NCBI RefSeq assembly: GCF_003315235.1
Contig: NZ_QNRU01000010.1
Coordinates: 1-63,331, forward strand
Length of the DNA stretch: 63,331 nt
Direction: 5' to 3'
From: Neisseria gonorrhoeae
GTDB taxonomy: Bacteria > Pseudomonadota > Gammaproteobacteria > Burkholderiales > Neisseriaceae
Numbering within the stretch: the first letter of the stretch is position 1; every line of letters begins with the position of its first letter. The notes under the pieces were generated by a model, which searched no databases, was not told the origin of the DNA, and saw only the letters and a list, made by a program, of their open reading frames with translations. The position numbers were made by a program, and so were the translations under genes. Positions 1 through 8,743 of the stretch are shown one piece after another.

Positions 1-211
1 TGTGCCATTGTCCGGGCAGGACGGCTTTGAACATGGACGACAGGGGATAGGCGGGGCGGCCGCGGCGGTCTCTGAGGTAACGGGTTTTTTGACGGTTCAG
101 GTATTGTTCGATCGGCTGCCAATCAATCACCTGGTCCAACTCCGATAGCGGGAAGCGGCCGATGTGTTTGGCAGTCATGGCTTGGGCGGTTTGCCGGAAG
201 AAGGTGCTCAT
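1..211 (-). CDS. IS5-family transposase, N-terminal fragment (runs off window)
   Basis: The first 70 codons of a transposase are visible, beginning MSTFFRQTAQAMTAKH and containing the IS5-group segment YLRDRRGRPAYPLSSMFKAV, which belongs to the N-terminal helical part that precedes the DDE catalytic domain. The ATG is at 211 on the minus strand. A GGGGATTTCCC purine block just upstream could serve as ribosome binding site and sits in a hairpin. The catalytic residues lie outside the window, so whether this copy is active cannot be judged. The family call rests on recognised N-terminal sequence. Confidence 0.85.
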   Translation of the reverse strand, partial: MSTFFRQTAQAMTAKHIGRFPLSELDQVIDWQPIEQYLNRQKTRYLRDRRGRPAYPLSSMFKAVLPGQWH

Positions 212-214
212 GGG

Positions 215-252
215 AAATCCCCTAAATGCCTTGGTGGGAATTTAGGGGATTT
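215..252 (-). promoter_or_regulatory. Perfect 13-bp hairpin overlapping the transposase ribosome binding site
   Basis: AAATCCCCTAAAT (215-227) is matched exactly by ATTTAGGGGATTT (240-252) with a 12-nt loop. It lies directly upstream of the transposase ATG at 211 and includes the GGGGAT likely to be the Shine-Dalgarno element. Hairpins of this type in insertion sequences mask the start site when transcription reads in from outside; that role here is inference. Confidence 0.55.
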
Positions 253-329
253 TGGGGATTTTTGCAAAGGTCTCAAGAGATGTGTTTAAGCACGCGGAAG
301 GCTTTCTGTTTGCGTCAGGTCAAATAATG

Positions 330-365
330 ATGCCGTCTGAAAACCGAATCGGCTTCAGACGGCAT
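330..365 (-). terminator. Inverted uptake-sequence pair; terminator of the HDAC-like gene
   Basis: ATGCCGTCTGAA (330-341) pairs with TTCAGACGGCAT (354-365). The stop codon of the gene at 355-1473 lies inside the right copy. Confidence 0.8.
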
Positions 366-1473
366 TTATATCGTAACGGTCGGATTGGGTAGGTTGGCGC
401 ACCTGTCCGGTTTTCGGTTTGGCAAACCGTTTTTTTGTTGGGTTCAGTGTTTTCTGATAGGCGGTTGCGGCATCGGATTTGCCCAGCCCCGCCAGTACGC
501 GGATATGCTCGGCAGCAGATTGTGCCAGAGGTTCAAGGGTGTAGCCGCCTTCGAGTACGGATACGATTTTGCCGGGGCAGCTGGATGCCGTCTGAATGAT
601 TTTGTGTGTCAGCCAGGCAAAATCCGCCTCGTGCAGGTTGAGCCTGCCCGATTCGTCCAGACGGTGTGCGTCGAATCCTGCCGACAGCAGCACCAGTTCG
701 GGTTTGAATGCGGCAAGCCGGGGCAGCCACTGTCTGCGGACGGCTTCGCGGAATGTGCGGCTGCCCGTTCCCGACGGCAAGGGCAGGTGCACCATATTGC
801 CGCCGTCGGGCATACCGTTGTTTTCGGGGAAGGGGAAAAGGTCGGTTTCAAACAGGTTGAAAAACAGGATACGCGGATCGTCTTTGAATATTTCTGCCGT
901 ACCGTCGCCGTAGTGGACATCGAAATCGATGACGGCAATGCGTTTCAGGCGGTATTCGGCAATGGCATGCATGACGCCGGCGGCAACGTTGTTCAGCAGG
1001 CAGAATCCGCCGGCTTTGCCGCTTTTCGCGTGATGCTCCGGCGGGCGGGCGGCGCAAAAGGCGTGCCACGCTTTGCGTTTCATGACCATATCGACTGCCT
1101 GAACTGCCGAACCGGCGGAAAAACGGGCGGCGGACAGGGAGTTTTTGCTGATAACGGTGTCGTCGTCCAAACGGCAAATCTTGCCGTCTTCGGGTAGGCA
1201 AGATTCCAAACGGTTCAGATATTTGCTCGAGCGGACAAGTGCAAGGCGCGTATCGCTGATTTCTTCCGCCTCTACGGTTTGGAGGTGCTGCCAAATACCG
1301 GCGCGGCGCAATGCCTGCTCGATGCAGAGGATGCGGTCGGGCGAATCGGGATGGTTTGCCCCGGGGTCGTGCCCGGTGCAGGAGGGGTGGAAAATCCAGG
1401 CGGTCTGGGCGTTTTTGCCCAAAAAAAGGCGCAACAGGGCGTAGAGTTTCAGGAACAGGCGGGTCAGCGGCAT
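355..1473 (-). CDS. Histone deacetylase family (class II / acetylpolyamine amidohydrolase-like) hydrolase
   Basis: A 372-residue zinc hydrolase of the arginase/deacetylase fold, probably removing acetyl groups from lysine or polyamines in the cytoplasm; the substrate cannot be read from sequence. The tandem histidine motif RPPEHHA is at about residues 143-149, the metal-binding D-x-H in DFDVHYGDGT at 185-187, and a later SAGFDAH supplies the last metal aspartate. The C-terminal 40 residues are basic and look unstructured. The stop codon TGA is the one contained in an uptake sequence, giving the C-terminus INAV. The gene is divergent from yajC. Family assignment is firm; polyamine deacetylation would fit the nearby pot genes but is only a guess. 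Confidence 0.85.
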   Translation of the reverse strand: MPLTRLFLKLYALLRLFLGKNAQTAWIFHPSCTGHDPGANHPDSPDRILCIEQALRRAGIWQHLQTVEAEEISDTRLALVRSSKYLNRLESCLPEDGKICRLDDDTVISKNSLSAARFSAGSAVQAVDMVMKRKAWHAFCAARPPEHHAKSGKAGGFCLLNNVAAGVMHAIAEYRLKRIAVIDFDVHYGDGTAEIFKDDPRILFFNLFETDLFPFPENNGMPDGGNMVHLPLPSGTGSRTFREAVRRQWLPRLAAFKPELVLLSAGFDAHRLDESGRLNLHEADFAWLTHKIIQTASSCPGKIVSVLEGGYTLEPLAQSAAEHIRVLAGLGKSDAATAYQKTLNPTKKRFAKPKTGQVRQPTQSDRYDINAV

Positions 1474-1603
1474 GGGTTCGGGAAAGGGGGTGCAGACGGC
1501 ATACGGTTGGGTATGGGCGGCAAACCCGATATATTGTTTACGGTCTTATGCTATTATATACCCCGCTCGATTTTCAATCATATTTAGAAAGAACGGATAA
1601 ATT

Positions 1604-1870
1604 ATGAATCAAGCTGTTGCACAATTTGCTCCTTTGGTGTTGATTATGGTGGTGTTCTACTTCCTGATCATGCGCCCCCAACAAAAGAAATTCAAAGCGC
1701 ATCAGGCAATGCTTGCCGCCTTGAAAGCCGGCGACAAAGTGGTCTTGGCGGCAGGTTTCAAGGGTAAGGTAACCAGAGTCGGCGAACAGTTTTTTACCGT
1801 GGATATCGGACAGGGTACAAAAATCGAGGTCGAAGTGGAACGCAATGCGATTGCCGCAAAAGTCGATTGA
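1604..1870 (+). CDS. yajC: Sec translocon accessory protein YajC
   Basis: An 88-residue single-span inner-membrane protein that joins SecD and SecF in the holotranslocon. The membrane segment is at residues 9-25 (LVLIMVVFYFLIM), followed by the diagnostic RPQQKKFKAHQ and a small cytoplasmic beta-rich domain with the typical GDKVVLAAGFKGKV run. An AGAAAGAA-type purine block upstream supports the ATG. It is the first gene of the yajC-secD-secF cluster, separated from secD by about 200 bp that contains a hairpin. Confidence 0.97.
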   Translation: MNQAVAQFAPLVLIMVVFYFLIMRPQQKKFKAHQAMLAALKAGDKVVLAAGFKGKVTRVGEQFFTVDIGQGTKIEVEVERNAIAAKVD

Positions 1871-1883
1871 TTTGTGCTGACAA

Positions 1884-1920
1884 GCCGCATCGGGAAAGCC
1901 CGAATGCGGCACTTTGTTTT
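1884..1920 (+). terminator. Hairpin between yajC and secD, possible attenuator
   Basis: GCCGCAT (1884-1890) and CGGG (1891-1894) pair with CCCG (1899-1902) and ATGCGGC (1904-1910), with one bulged base, followed by ACTTTGTTTTG. The T-rich tail is weak, so partial rather than complete termination is likely. Confidence 0.5.
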
Positions 1921-2077
1921 GAATTCCAACCGAAGGCTTGACCATGTTCCGACACGCAGGGCGGCATATTCAGGATGCTGCCTTTCGGTCTTGCCTGGCA
2001 GGGAGGGGTTTTGCCTCTTCTGAAATAGCCCGATTCCGACACCACCGAAAGGGTGGGGTTTCAACCATTAAGGAACA

Positions 2078-3934
2078 ATGATGAACCGTTATCCTTTATG
2101 GAAATATCTGCTGATTGTGTTCACGATTGCGGTTGCCGCAGTGTATTCGCTGCCCAACCTATTCGGCGAAACGCCCGCCGTGCAGGTATCGACCAACCGA
2201 CAAGCCATCATCATCAACGAACAGACTCAATCCAAAGTGGATGCTGCGCTGAAAAACGCGGGCATTCAGACCGACGGGATGTTTGTTGTGGATAATTCAC
2301 TGAAAGTGCGTTTCAAAGACACAGAAACGCAGCTTAAAGCGCGCGACGTTATCGAAAACACTTTGGGCGAAGGGTATATTACCGCGCTCAACCTGTTGGC
2401 GGACAGCCCCGAATGGATGGCGAAAATCAAAGCCAATCCGATGTTTTTGGGTTTGGACCTGCGCGGCGGCGTGCATTTCACCATGCAGGTCGATATGAAA
2501 GCCGCGATGCAGAAAACGTTTGAGCGTTATTCGGGCGACATCCGCCGCGAACTGCGCCGTGAAAAAATCCGCAGCGGCACGGTGCGTCAGGCTGAAAACA
2601 GCCTGACCGTCCCTTTGCAGGATGCCGGCGATGTGCAAAAGGCACTGCCTCAGTTACTCAAGCTGTTTCCTGAGGCAACGTTAAATTCAGAAGGCAGCAA
2701 TATTGTATTGGCGCTTTCGGAAGAGGCGGTGAATAAAGTACGATCAGATGCGGTGAAGCAAAACATCACTACACTGCATAACCGTGTAAACGAATTGGGT
2801 GTGGCAGAGCCGATTATCCAACAGTCAGGTTTGGACCGCATTGTCGTACAGCTTCCCGGCGTGCAAGATACTGCCAAGGCAAAAGACATCATCGGCCGTA
2901 CCGCGACTTTGGAAGTCCGCATGGTGGAGGACGATCCTGCCAAGTTGCGCGAGGCATTGGAAGGCAACGTGCCGAGCGGTTATGAGCTGCTTTCAAGCGG
3001 CGGGGAGCATCCCGAAACTCTGCTGATCAGCAAACAGGTCGAGCTGACCGGCGACAACATCAACGATGCGCAACCGAGTTTCGACCAAATGGGCGCACCT
3101 GCCGTCAGTCTGAGCTTGGACAGCGCGGGCGGCAGCATTTTCGGCGAACTGACTGCCGCAAATGTCGGCAAACGCATGGCGATGGTTTTGATCGACCAAG
3201 GAAAATCCGAGGTTGTAACCGCACCGGTTATCCGTACTGCCATTACCGGCGGACGCGTGGAAATTTCCGGAAGCATGACGACAGCCGAAGCCAACGATAC
3301 GTCTTTGCTGTTGCGTGCCGGTTCTCTTGCCGCACCGATGCAGATTGTCGAAGAACGTACCATCGGTCCGTCTTTGGGTAAGGAGAACATCGAAAAAGGC
3401 TTCCATTCGACTTTATGGGGTTTTGCCATCGTTGCTGCATTCATGGTGGTTTATTACCGCCTGATGGGTTTCTTTTCTACTATTGCATTGAGTGCCAACA
3501 TACTGTTCCTAATCGGTATTTTGTCTGCCATGCAGGCAACGTTGACGTTACCGGGTATGGCCGCGCTGGCGTTGACTTTGGGTATGGCAATCGACTCCAA
3601 CGTCTTGATTAACGAACGTATCCGAGAGGAATTGCGTGCCGGCGTGCCGCCGCAGCAGGCAATCAATCTCGGTTTCCAACACGCATGGGCGACCATTGTT
3701 GATTCGAACCTGACTTCGCTGATTGCCGGTATCGCGCTTTTGGTATTCGGTTCCGGACCGGTAAGAGGTTTTGCCGTCGTACACTGCTTGGGTATTCTGA
3801 CTTCGATGTATTCGTCCGTCGTCGTATTCCGTGCGTTGGTCAATCTGTGGTACGGCCGCCGCCGCAAATTGCAGAATATTTCCATCGGTGCGGTATGGAA
3901 ACCTGAAGCCGAAACTGCGGCAGGTAAGGAGTAA
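2078..3934 (+). CDS. secD: Protein translocase subunit SecD
   Basis: A 618-residue inner-membrane protein that uses the proton gradient to pull proteins out of the Sec channel on the periplasmic side. One N-terminal transmembrane helix (about 8-26) is followed by the large periplasmic P1 domain (DLRGGVHFTMQV near 125-137) and then about five C-terminal helices carrying the RND-type core, including LGMAIDSNVLINERIREE. Length matches the proteobacterial family. An AAGGAACA ribosome site lies just upstream. secF starts 3 nt after its stop, so the two are translated from one message. Confidence 0.97.
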   Translation: MMNRYPLWKYLLIVFTIAVAAVYSLPNLFGETPAVQVSTNRQAIIINEQTQSKVDAALKNAGIQTDGMFVVDNSLKVRFKDTETQLKARDVIENTLGEGYITALNLLADSPEWMAKIKANPMFLGLDLRGGVHFTMQVDMKAAMQKTFERYSGDIRRELRREKIRSGTVRQAENSLTVPLQDAGDVQKALPQLLKLFPEATLNSEGSNIVLALSEEAVNKVRSDAVKQNITTLHNRVNELGVAEPIIQQSGLDRIVVQLPGVQDTAKAKDIIGRTATLEVRMVEDDPAKLREALEGNVPSGYELLSSGGEHPETLLISKQVELTGDNINDAQPSFDQMGAPAVSLSLDSAGGSIFGELTAANVGKRMAMVLIDQGKSEVVTAPVIRTAITGGRVEISGSMTTAEANDTSLLLRAGSLAAPMQIVEERTIGPSLGKENIEKGFHSTLWGFAIVAAFMVVYYRLMGFFSTIALSANILFLIGILSAMQATLTLPGMAALALTLGMAIDSNVLINERIREELRAGVPPQQAINLGFQHAWATIVDSNLTSLIAGIALLVFGSGPVRGFAVVHCLGILTSMYSSVVVFRALVNLWYGRRRKLQNISIGAVWKPEAETAAGKE

Positions 3935-3937
3935 GCT

Positions 3938-4873
3938 ATGGAACTCTTTAAAATCAAACGCGATATTCCGTTTATGAGCTACGGCAAACTGACAACCTTC
4001 ATTTCGTTGGTTACCTTTATTGCCGCCGTATTCTTTTTGGTTACCAGAGGCCTGAATTTCTCTGTCGAATTTACCGGCGGTACGGTAATGGAAGTCCAAT
4101 ATCAGCAGGGTGCGGATGTCAATAAGATGCGCGAACGCCTCGATACGCTGAAAATGGGTGATGTACAGGTTCAGGCATTGGGTACGAACAAACACATCAT
4201 GATCCGCCTGCCGAACAAAGAAGGTGTTACTTCCGCACAGTTGTCCAATCAGGTTATGGATTTGCTGAAAAAAGACAGTCCCGACGTTACTTTGCGCCAA
4301 GTCGAATTTATCGGTCCGCAAGTCGGTGAGGAATTGGTAAATAATGGATTGATGGCTTTAGGTTTTGTCGTTATCGGCATCATTATTTACCTGTCGATGC
4401 GTTTCGAATGGCGTTTTGCCGTATCTGCCATTATCGCCAATATGCACGACATCGTGATTATTCTCGGCTGCTTTGCCTTCTTCCAATGGGAATTTTCGCT
4501 GACCGTCTTGGCAGGTATCCTTGCCGTATTGGGCTATTCTGTGAACGAATCCGTCGTCGTCTTCGACCGTATCCGTGAAAATTTCCGCAAGCCGGCGATG
4601 CGCGGACATACCGTGCCGGAAGTCATTGACAACGCGATTACCGCAACGATGAGCCGCACCATCATTACCCACGGTTCGACCGAGGCGATGGTTGTTTCTA
4701 TGCTGGTGTTCGGCGGTGCAGCCTTGCGCGGCTTTTCTATGGCACTGACCATCGGTATCGTGTTCGGCATCTACTCTTCCGTATTGGTTGCCAGCCCGCT
4801 CTTGCTGATGTTCGGTTTGAGCCGCGACAATATCGCCAAGGAAGCGAAACAGAAGGAAGAAATTGTGGTCTGA
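3938..4873 (+). CDS. secF: Protein translocase subunit SecF
   Basis: A 311-residue partner of SecD with an N-terminal helix (about 19-37), a periplasmic domain containing SVEFTGGTVMEV, and five further helices. The conserved SecF segment LGYSVNESVVVFDRIREN is at about 198-215. GGAG in the secD 3' end supplies its ribosome site. The gene ends just before an uptake-sequence terminator that closes the yajC-secDF transcription unit. Confidence 0.97.
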   Translation: MELFKIKRDIPFMSYGKLTTFISLVTFIAAVFFLVTRGLNFSVEFTGGTVMEVQYQQGADVNKMRERLDTLKMGDVQVQALGTNKHIMIRLPNKEGVTSAQLSNQVMDLLKKDSPDVTLRQVEFIGPQVGEELVNNGLMALGFVVIGIIIYLSMRFEWRFAVSAIIANMHDIVIILGCFAFFQWEFSLTVLAGILAVLGYSVNESVVVFDRIRENFRKPAMRGHTVPEVIDNAITATMSRTIITHGSTEAMVVSMLVFGGAALRGFSMALTIGIVFGIYSSVLVASPLLLMFGLSRDNIAKEAKQKEEIVV

Positions 4874-4878
4874 TGTCA

Positions 4879-4926
4879 AATGCCGTCTGAAACCGGAAGA
4901 TGTCTCCGTTTTCAGACGGCATTTCG
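4879..4926 (+). terminator. Inverted uptake-sequence terminator after secF
   Basis: AATGCCGTCTGAA and TTTCAGACGGCATTT form a long stem just downstream of secF. Confidence 0.8.
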
Positions 4927-4964
4927 CCGACATCGCAAAATATCGTGCAGAACAGCAAAAATTG

Positions 4965-4973
4965 TGTGATAAT
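4965..4973 (+). promoter_or_regulatory. Candidate extended -10 promoter for rpsO
   Basis: TGTGATAAT has a TGn extension before GATAAT (4968-4973). No convincing -35 is seen. It lies about 105 nt before rpsO, leaving room for the leader in which S15 autoregulation usually acts. Confidence 0.35.
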
Positions 4974-5077
4974 GCGCTGTTCCTGTTTCAGGAATAGGGA
5001 GTTTGCCGTTGTCGAGGCTTGGCAAACTTGTCCGAATCCCATTTGGGGTTCTTTTTATTTTTCGGAGTTTTTCCATT

Positions 5078-5347
5078 ATGGCACTGACCGTAGAACAAAA
5101 AGCACAAATCGTTAAAGATTTCCAACGTAAAGAAGGCGACACCGGCTCTTCTGAAGTACAAGTTGCCCTGTTGACTTTCCGCATCAACGATCTGACCCCC
5201 CACTTCAAAGCCAACCCCAAAGACCACCACAGCCGTCGCGGCCTGTTGAAAATGGTCAGCCAACGCCGCCGCCTGTTGGCCTATTTGCGCCGTACCCAGC
5301 CCGATACGTATCGCGCGTTGATTACCCGCTTGGGTCTGCGTAAATAA
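5078..5347 (+). CDS. rpsO: 30S ribosomal protein S15
   Basis: An 89-residue protein, the exact usual length, beginning [16 protein letters not shown]. It binds 16S rRNA helices 20-22 and helps build the 30S platform; the RNA-contact residues in the [14 protein letters not shown] and [16 protein letters not shown] segments are present. A longer in-frame start at 5003 was rejected because the family start is MALT and the ribosome site CGGAG lies before 5078. The gene is monocistronic, between the secF terminator and its own strong terminator. Confidence 0.98.
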   Translation: MALTVEQKAQIVKDFQRKEGDTGSSEVQVALLTFRINDLTPHFKANPKDHHSRRGLLKMVSQRRRLLAYLRRTQPDTYRALITRLGLRK

Positions 5348-5360
5348 TTGCGCTTTCCGA

Positions 5361-5392
5361 CACCGCCCAGAAAAATGGGCGGTGTTTTCTTT
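5361..5392 (+). terminator. Rho-independent terminator of rpsO
   Basis: CACCGCCCA (5361-5369) pairs with TGGGCGGTG (5376-5384), followed by TTTTCTTTTC. Confidence 0.9.
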
Positions 5393-5624
5393 TCTGTTGC
5401 TTTCCGACAAGCTCAAACCCATATTTATTACCCTAAAAACCTTATAAACTAATATAATGCGGGGTTCTTTAGAACCCCTTTTTATTTCATGCTGCCCGTG
5501 CGCTTCACAAGAGTTTCAGACGGCATCAGACGTTGCGACTCCCGCCAGCAATCAAACAGCTTTTTATCACCCATTCGAAAATCCGTTTTGCCGGTACTCG
5601 TCTTTTTATTGGAGTATTGCCATT

Positions 5625-6749
5625 ATGACCGCAACCACAGCGTCTTCAGCCAAACCTTATCTGCAAATCCAAGGTTTGGTGAAAAAGTTTGGTGACAATT
5701 ACGCTGTCGATAACATCGACTTGAACATTTATCAAAACGAAATCTTCGCCCTTTTGGGCAGTTCCGGCAGCGGAAAATCTACGCTGCTGCGTATGCTGGC
5801 GGGTATGGAAAGTCCCAATCAGGGAAAAATCATCCTTGATGGTCAAGATATTACCAAACTTGCACCCTATGACCGCCCCATCAATATGATGTTCCAAAGT
5901 TACGCGCTTTTTCCGCATATGACGGTGGAGCAAAACATTGCCTTCGGTCTGAAACAGGACAAAATGCCTAAAGGCGAAATCGATGCGCGCGTCGAAGAAA
6001 TGCTGCGTCTGGTTCAGATGACCAAATTTGCCAAACGCAAACCGCACCAATTGTCCGGTGGTCAGCAGCAACGTATCGCCTTGGCGCGCAGTTTGGCAAA
6101 ACGTCCGAAAATCCTGTTGCTTGACGAACCTTTGGGGGCGTTGGATAAGAAATTGCGCCAGCAAACCCAGCTCGAGTTGGTCAATACGCTGGAACAAGTC
6201 GGCGTAACCTGCATTATGGTTACGCACGACCAAGAAGAGGCGATGACGATGGCGACCCGCATCGCCATTATGTCCGACGGTCAGTTGCAGCAGGTCGGCA
6301 CGCCCAGCGACGTGTACGACTATCCCAACAGCCGCTTCACTGCCGAGTTTATCGGCGAAACCAACATCTTTGACGGTGTGGTGATTGAAAATCATGCCGA
6401 CTATGCCGTTATCGAATGCGAAGGTTTGGAAAACCACGTCCGTATCGACCATGGTTTGGGTGGCCCGAGCGAGCAGGATCTTTGGGTTAGTATTCGACCA
6501 GAGGATATTGATTTATATAAAGAAAAACCCGAATATTTGGGCGACTACAACTGGGCGAAAGGCACGGTAAAAGAAATTGCCTATTTGGGCAGCTTCGCCA
6601 TATACCATATCAAACTCGCCAACGGGCGCGTCGTCAAAAGCCAAGTTCCTGCACCTTACTGGTATGTGCGTAACATCACGCCGCCGACTTGGGATGAAAC
6701 CGTCTATATCAGCTGGCCGGAAAACCAACCGACTCCGTTGTTCCGTTGA
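5625..6749 (+). CDS. potG: Putrescine/polyamine ABC transporter ATP-binding protein (PotG type)
   Basis: A 374-residue ATPase that powers polyamine import. Walker A GSSGSGKST is at about 45-53, the signature LSGGQQQ at 143-149, Walker B LLLDEP at 164-169 and the switch histidine in VTHDQEEA at about 196. The C-terminal 120 residues form the TOBE-type regulatory domain. The central segment (PINMMFQSYALFPHMTVEQN) is very close to the PotG subgroup. The start at ATG 5625 follows a TTGGAG ribosome site; an upstream in-frame extension to 5457 lacks family similarity. It is the first gene of potG-potH-potI, whose binding protein is encoded 15 kb away at 20764-21900. Confidence 0.93.
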   Translation: MTATTASSAKPYLQIQGLVKKFGDNYAVDNIDLNIYQNEIFALLGSSGSGKSTLLRMLAGMESPNQGKIILDGQDITKLAPYDRPINMMFQSYALFPHMTVEQNIAFGLKQDKMPKGEIDARVEEMLRLVQMTKFAKRKPHQLSGGQQQRIALARSLAKRPKILLLDEPLGALDKKLRQQTQLELVNTLEQVGVTCIMVTHDQEEAMTMATRIAIMSDGQLQQVGTPSDVYDYPNSRFTAEFIGETNIFDGVVIENHADYAVIECEGLENHVRIDHGLGGPSEQDLWVSIRPEDIDLYKEKPEYLGDYNWAKGTVKEIAYLGSFAIYHIKLANGRVVKSQVPAPYWYVRNITPPTWDETVYISWPENQPTPLFR

Positions 6750-6764
6750 TTTAAGGGGAGTGAG

Positions 6765-7730
6765 ATGAACCTTAATAAACTGAAAAACAAACTGTTCCGC
6801 CGTCCGGGGCAGCGTGCGGTGATTGCCGTACCGTATATTTGGCTTTTGGTGCTGTTTCTGATTCCGTTCGCCATCGTGCTGAAAATCAGCTTTGCCGAAC
6901 AAGAAATCGCCATTCCACCGTTTACTCCTTTAACGACGATAGATGAGGATTTGGGTCGCCTGAACATCGCCGTCAGCTATCAAAACTATGCCGATATTTT
7001 CCAAAATTTTTGGCATACCCTTAACCCCTTCGGCGACAGTGAAAACAGTAATATCTATCTGATGACTTATTGGTCTTCAATTAAGACTGCGCTGACGACG
7101 ACGGTGATTTGCCTGTTGGTCGGTTACCCGACCGCCTATGCGATTTCCCGTGCCAATCCTTCCGTCCGCAATGGTTTGCTGCTTGCCATCATGTTACCTT
7201 TTTGGACATCGTTCCTGCTGCGTGTCTATGCGTGGATGGGTTTGCTCGGGCATAACGGCATCATAAACAACTTATTGATTAAGATGGGTATTATCAGCGA
7301 ACCATTAGATTTGTTCTATAATGCGTTTTCGTTAAATTTGGTAATGGTTTATGCCTATCTGCCGTTTATGATTCTGCCGCTTTACACGCAGCTGGTGAAA
7401 CTGGACAGCCGCCTGCTCGAAGCGGCTTCCGACTTGGGCGCGGGACCGGTCAAATCGTTCTTGACGATTACCCTGCCTTTGTCGAAAACCGGCATTATTG
7501 CAGGTTCGATGCTGGTTTTCGTCCCCGCTGTCGGTGAGTTCGTCATTCCCGAGCTGGTCGGCGGTTCGGAAAACCTGATGATCGGTAAAGTATTGTGGCA
7601 GGCATTCTTTGATCAAAACAACTGGCCGTTGGCTTCTGCCGTCGCCGTCGTGATGGTCGCGCTACTGGTTGTACCGATTGCCCTGTTCCAGCACTATGAA
7701 AACCGCGAATTGGAAGAAGGAGCCAAATAA
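6765..7730 (+). CDS. potH: Putrescine ABC transporter permease (PotH type)
   Basis: A 321-residue inner-membrane permease with six predicted helices. The EAA loop that docks on the ATPase is EAASDLGAGPVKSFLTITLPLS (about residues 222-243). It starts 15 nt after potG behind AAGGGGAG. Its stop overlaps the start of potI by one base (TAATG), which indicates translational coupling of the two permease subunits that together form the membrane channel. Confidence 0.93.
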   Translation: MNLNKLKNKLFRRPGQRAVIAVPYIWLLVLFLIPFAIVLKISFAEQEIAIPPFTPLTTIDEDLGRLNIAVSYQNYADIFQNFWHTLNPFGDSENSNIYLMTYWSSIKTALTTTVICLLVGYPTAYAISRANPSVRNGLLLAIMLPFWTSFLLRVYAWMGLLGHNGIINNLLIKMGIISEPLDLFYNAFSLNLVMVYAYLPFMILPLYTQLVKLDSRLLEAASDLGAGPVKSFLTITLPLSKTGIIAGSMLVFVPAVGEFVIPELVGGSENLMIGKVLWQAFFDQNNWPLASAVAVVMVALLVVPIALFQHYENRELEEGAK

Positions 7731-8617
7731 TGCAGAAATCCAAATTATCTTGGTTCTTGAAACTGATGTTGGCACTATCGCTGGCGTTTCTGTATATCCC
7801 GCTGGTTGTTTTGGTCATCTATTCGTTCAACGAATCCAAACTTGTTACCGTTTGGGGCGGCTTTTCGACCAAGTGGTACGGCGCATTGCTGGAAAACGAC
7901 ACCATTTTGGAAGCCGCTTGGCTGTCGCTGCGGATTGCCGTTGTGTCTTCGCTTGCCGCCGTCGTTTTGGGCACGCTGGCGGGCTATGCGATGGCGCGTA
8001 TCAAACGCTTTCGCGGCAGCACGCTGTTTGCCGGTATGATTTCCGCGCCCATGGTCATGCCCGACGTGATTACCGGTCTGTCTATGCTGCTGCTGATTAT
8101 TCAGGTGCAGATATTTTTGCAGGGCAGCGAATGGTTGCAACATCTCTACTTCGATCGCGGCTTTTTCACCATCTTCCTCGGACATACGACGCTGTGCATG
8201 GCATACATTACCGTTGTCATCCGTTCGCGGCTGGTCGAGCTTGACCAGTCGCTCGAAGAAGCCGCAATGGACTTGGGCGCGCGTCCGCTGAAAATCTTTT
8301 TTGTCATCACTTTGCCTTTGATTGCCCCTGCCATTGCTTCAGGCTTCCTACTCGGCATTACCTTGTCTTTGGATGATTTGGTAATTACCTCATTCCTCTC
8401 CGGCCCCGGTTCATCCACATTGCCGCAGGTTATTTTCTCCAAGATCAAGTTGGGTCTCGATCCTCAGATGAATGTCTTGGCAACCATCCTGATCGGCATC
8501 ATCGGAACATTGGTCATCATCGTCAATTATTGGATGATGAGGCAGGCAACCAAGCGCAACCGAGAAGCGGCAGAAGCCTACCGCCAAGAAAAATTGGCTG
8601 CCGAGAAAGCAAATTAA
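7730..8617 (+). CDS. potI: Putrescine ABC transporter permease (PotI type)
   Basis: A 295-residue second permease subunit with about six helices and the EAA loop EEAAMDLGARPLKIFFVITL (about 181-200). It begins with the A of the potH stop codon. The charged C-terminal tail (RNREAAEAYRQEKLAAEKAN) is cytoplasmic. A strong terminator follows, so the transporter operon ends here and the downstream oxidase either has its own promoter or depends on read-through. Confidence 0.93.
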   Translation: MQKSKLSWFLKLMLALSLAFLYIPLVVLVIYSFNESKLVTVWGGFSTKWYGALLENDTILEAAWLSLRIAVVSSLAAVVLGTLAGYAMARIKRFRGSTLFAGMISAPMVMPDVITGLSMLLLIIQVQIFLQGSEWLQHLYFDRGFFTIFLGHTTLCMAYITVVIRSRLVELDQSLEEAAMDLGARPLKIFFVITLPLIAPAIASGFLLGITLSLDDLVITSFLSGPGSSTLPQVIFSKIKLGLDPQMNVLATILIGIIGTLVIIVNYWMMRQATKRNREAAEAYRQEKLAAEKAN

Positions 8618-8626
8618 TTAATAAGG

Positions 8627-8663
8627 CAGGCTGACCGCATGACTGGGTCAGCCTGTTTTTTTT
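8627..8663 (+). terminator. Rho-independent terminator after potI
   Basis: CAGGCTGACC (8627-8636) pairs with GGTCAGCCTG (8646-8655), followed by eight T residues. Confidence 0.9.
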
Positions 8664-8743
8664 CAACCGATTTTCTGTTTGGACGATATGGCCCGACAGC
8701 CTGTATCATTCCGTCCGAAAATATACCCGATAAAGCAAACACA

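Larger units (their letters stand above)
1..274 (-). mobile_element. IS5-family insertion sequence, right part (cut by window edge)
   Basis: The transposase start and the non-coding end of an IS5-family element of the neisserial IS1106 kind are present. The likely terminal repeat, read inward from the outer end, is GAGACCTTTGCAAAA, ending near position 274. Only the 5' side of the element lies in the window, so neither the other terminal repeat nor the target duplication can be checked. Confidence 0.8.

Noticed and set aside
1-274. Transposase fragment as a truncated pseudogene
   Set aside because: The cut is the window edge; nothing visible shows that the element itself is broken.
5457-5624. 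N-terminal extension of the PotG ATPase
   Set aside because: The upstream codons lack family similarity, while ATG 5625 has a GGAG ribosome site.
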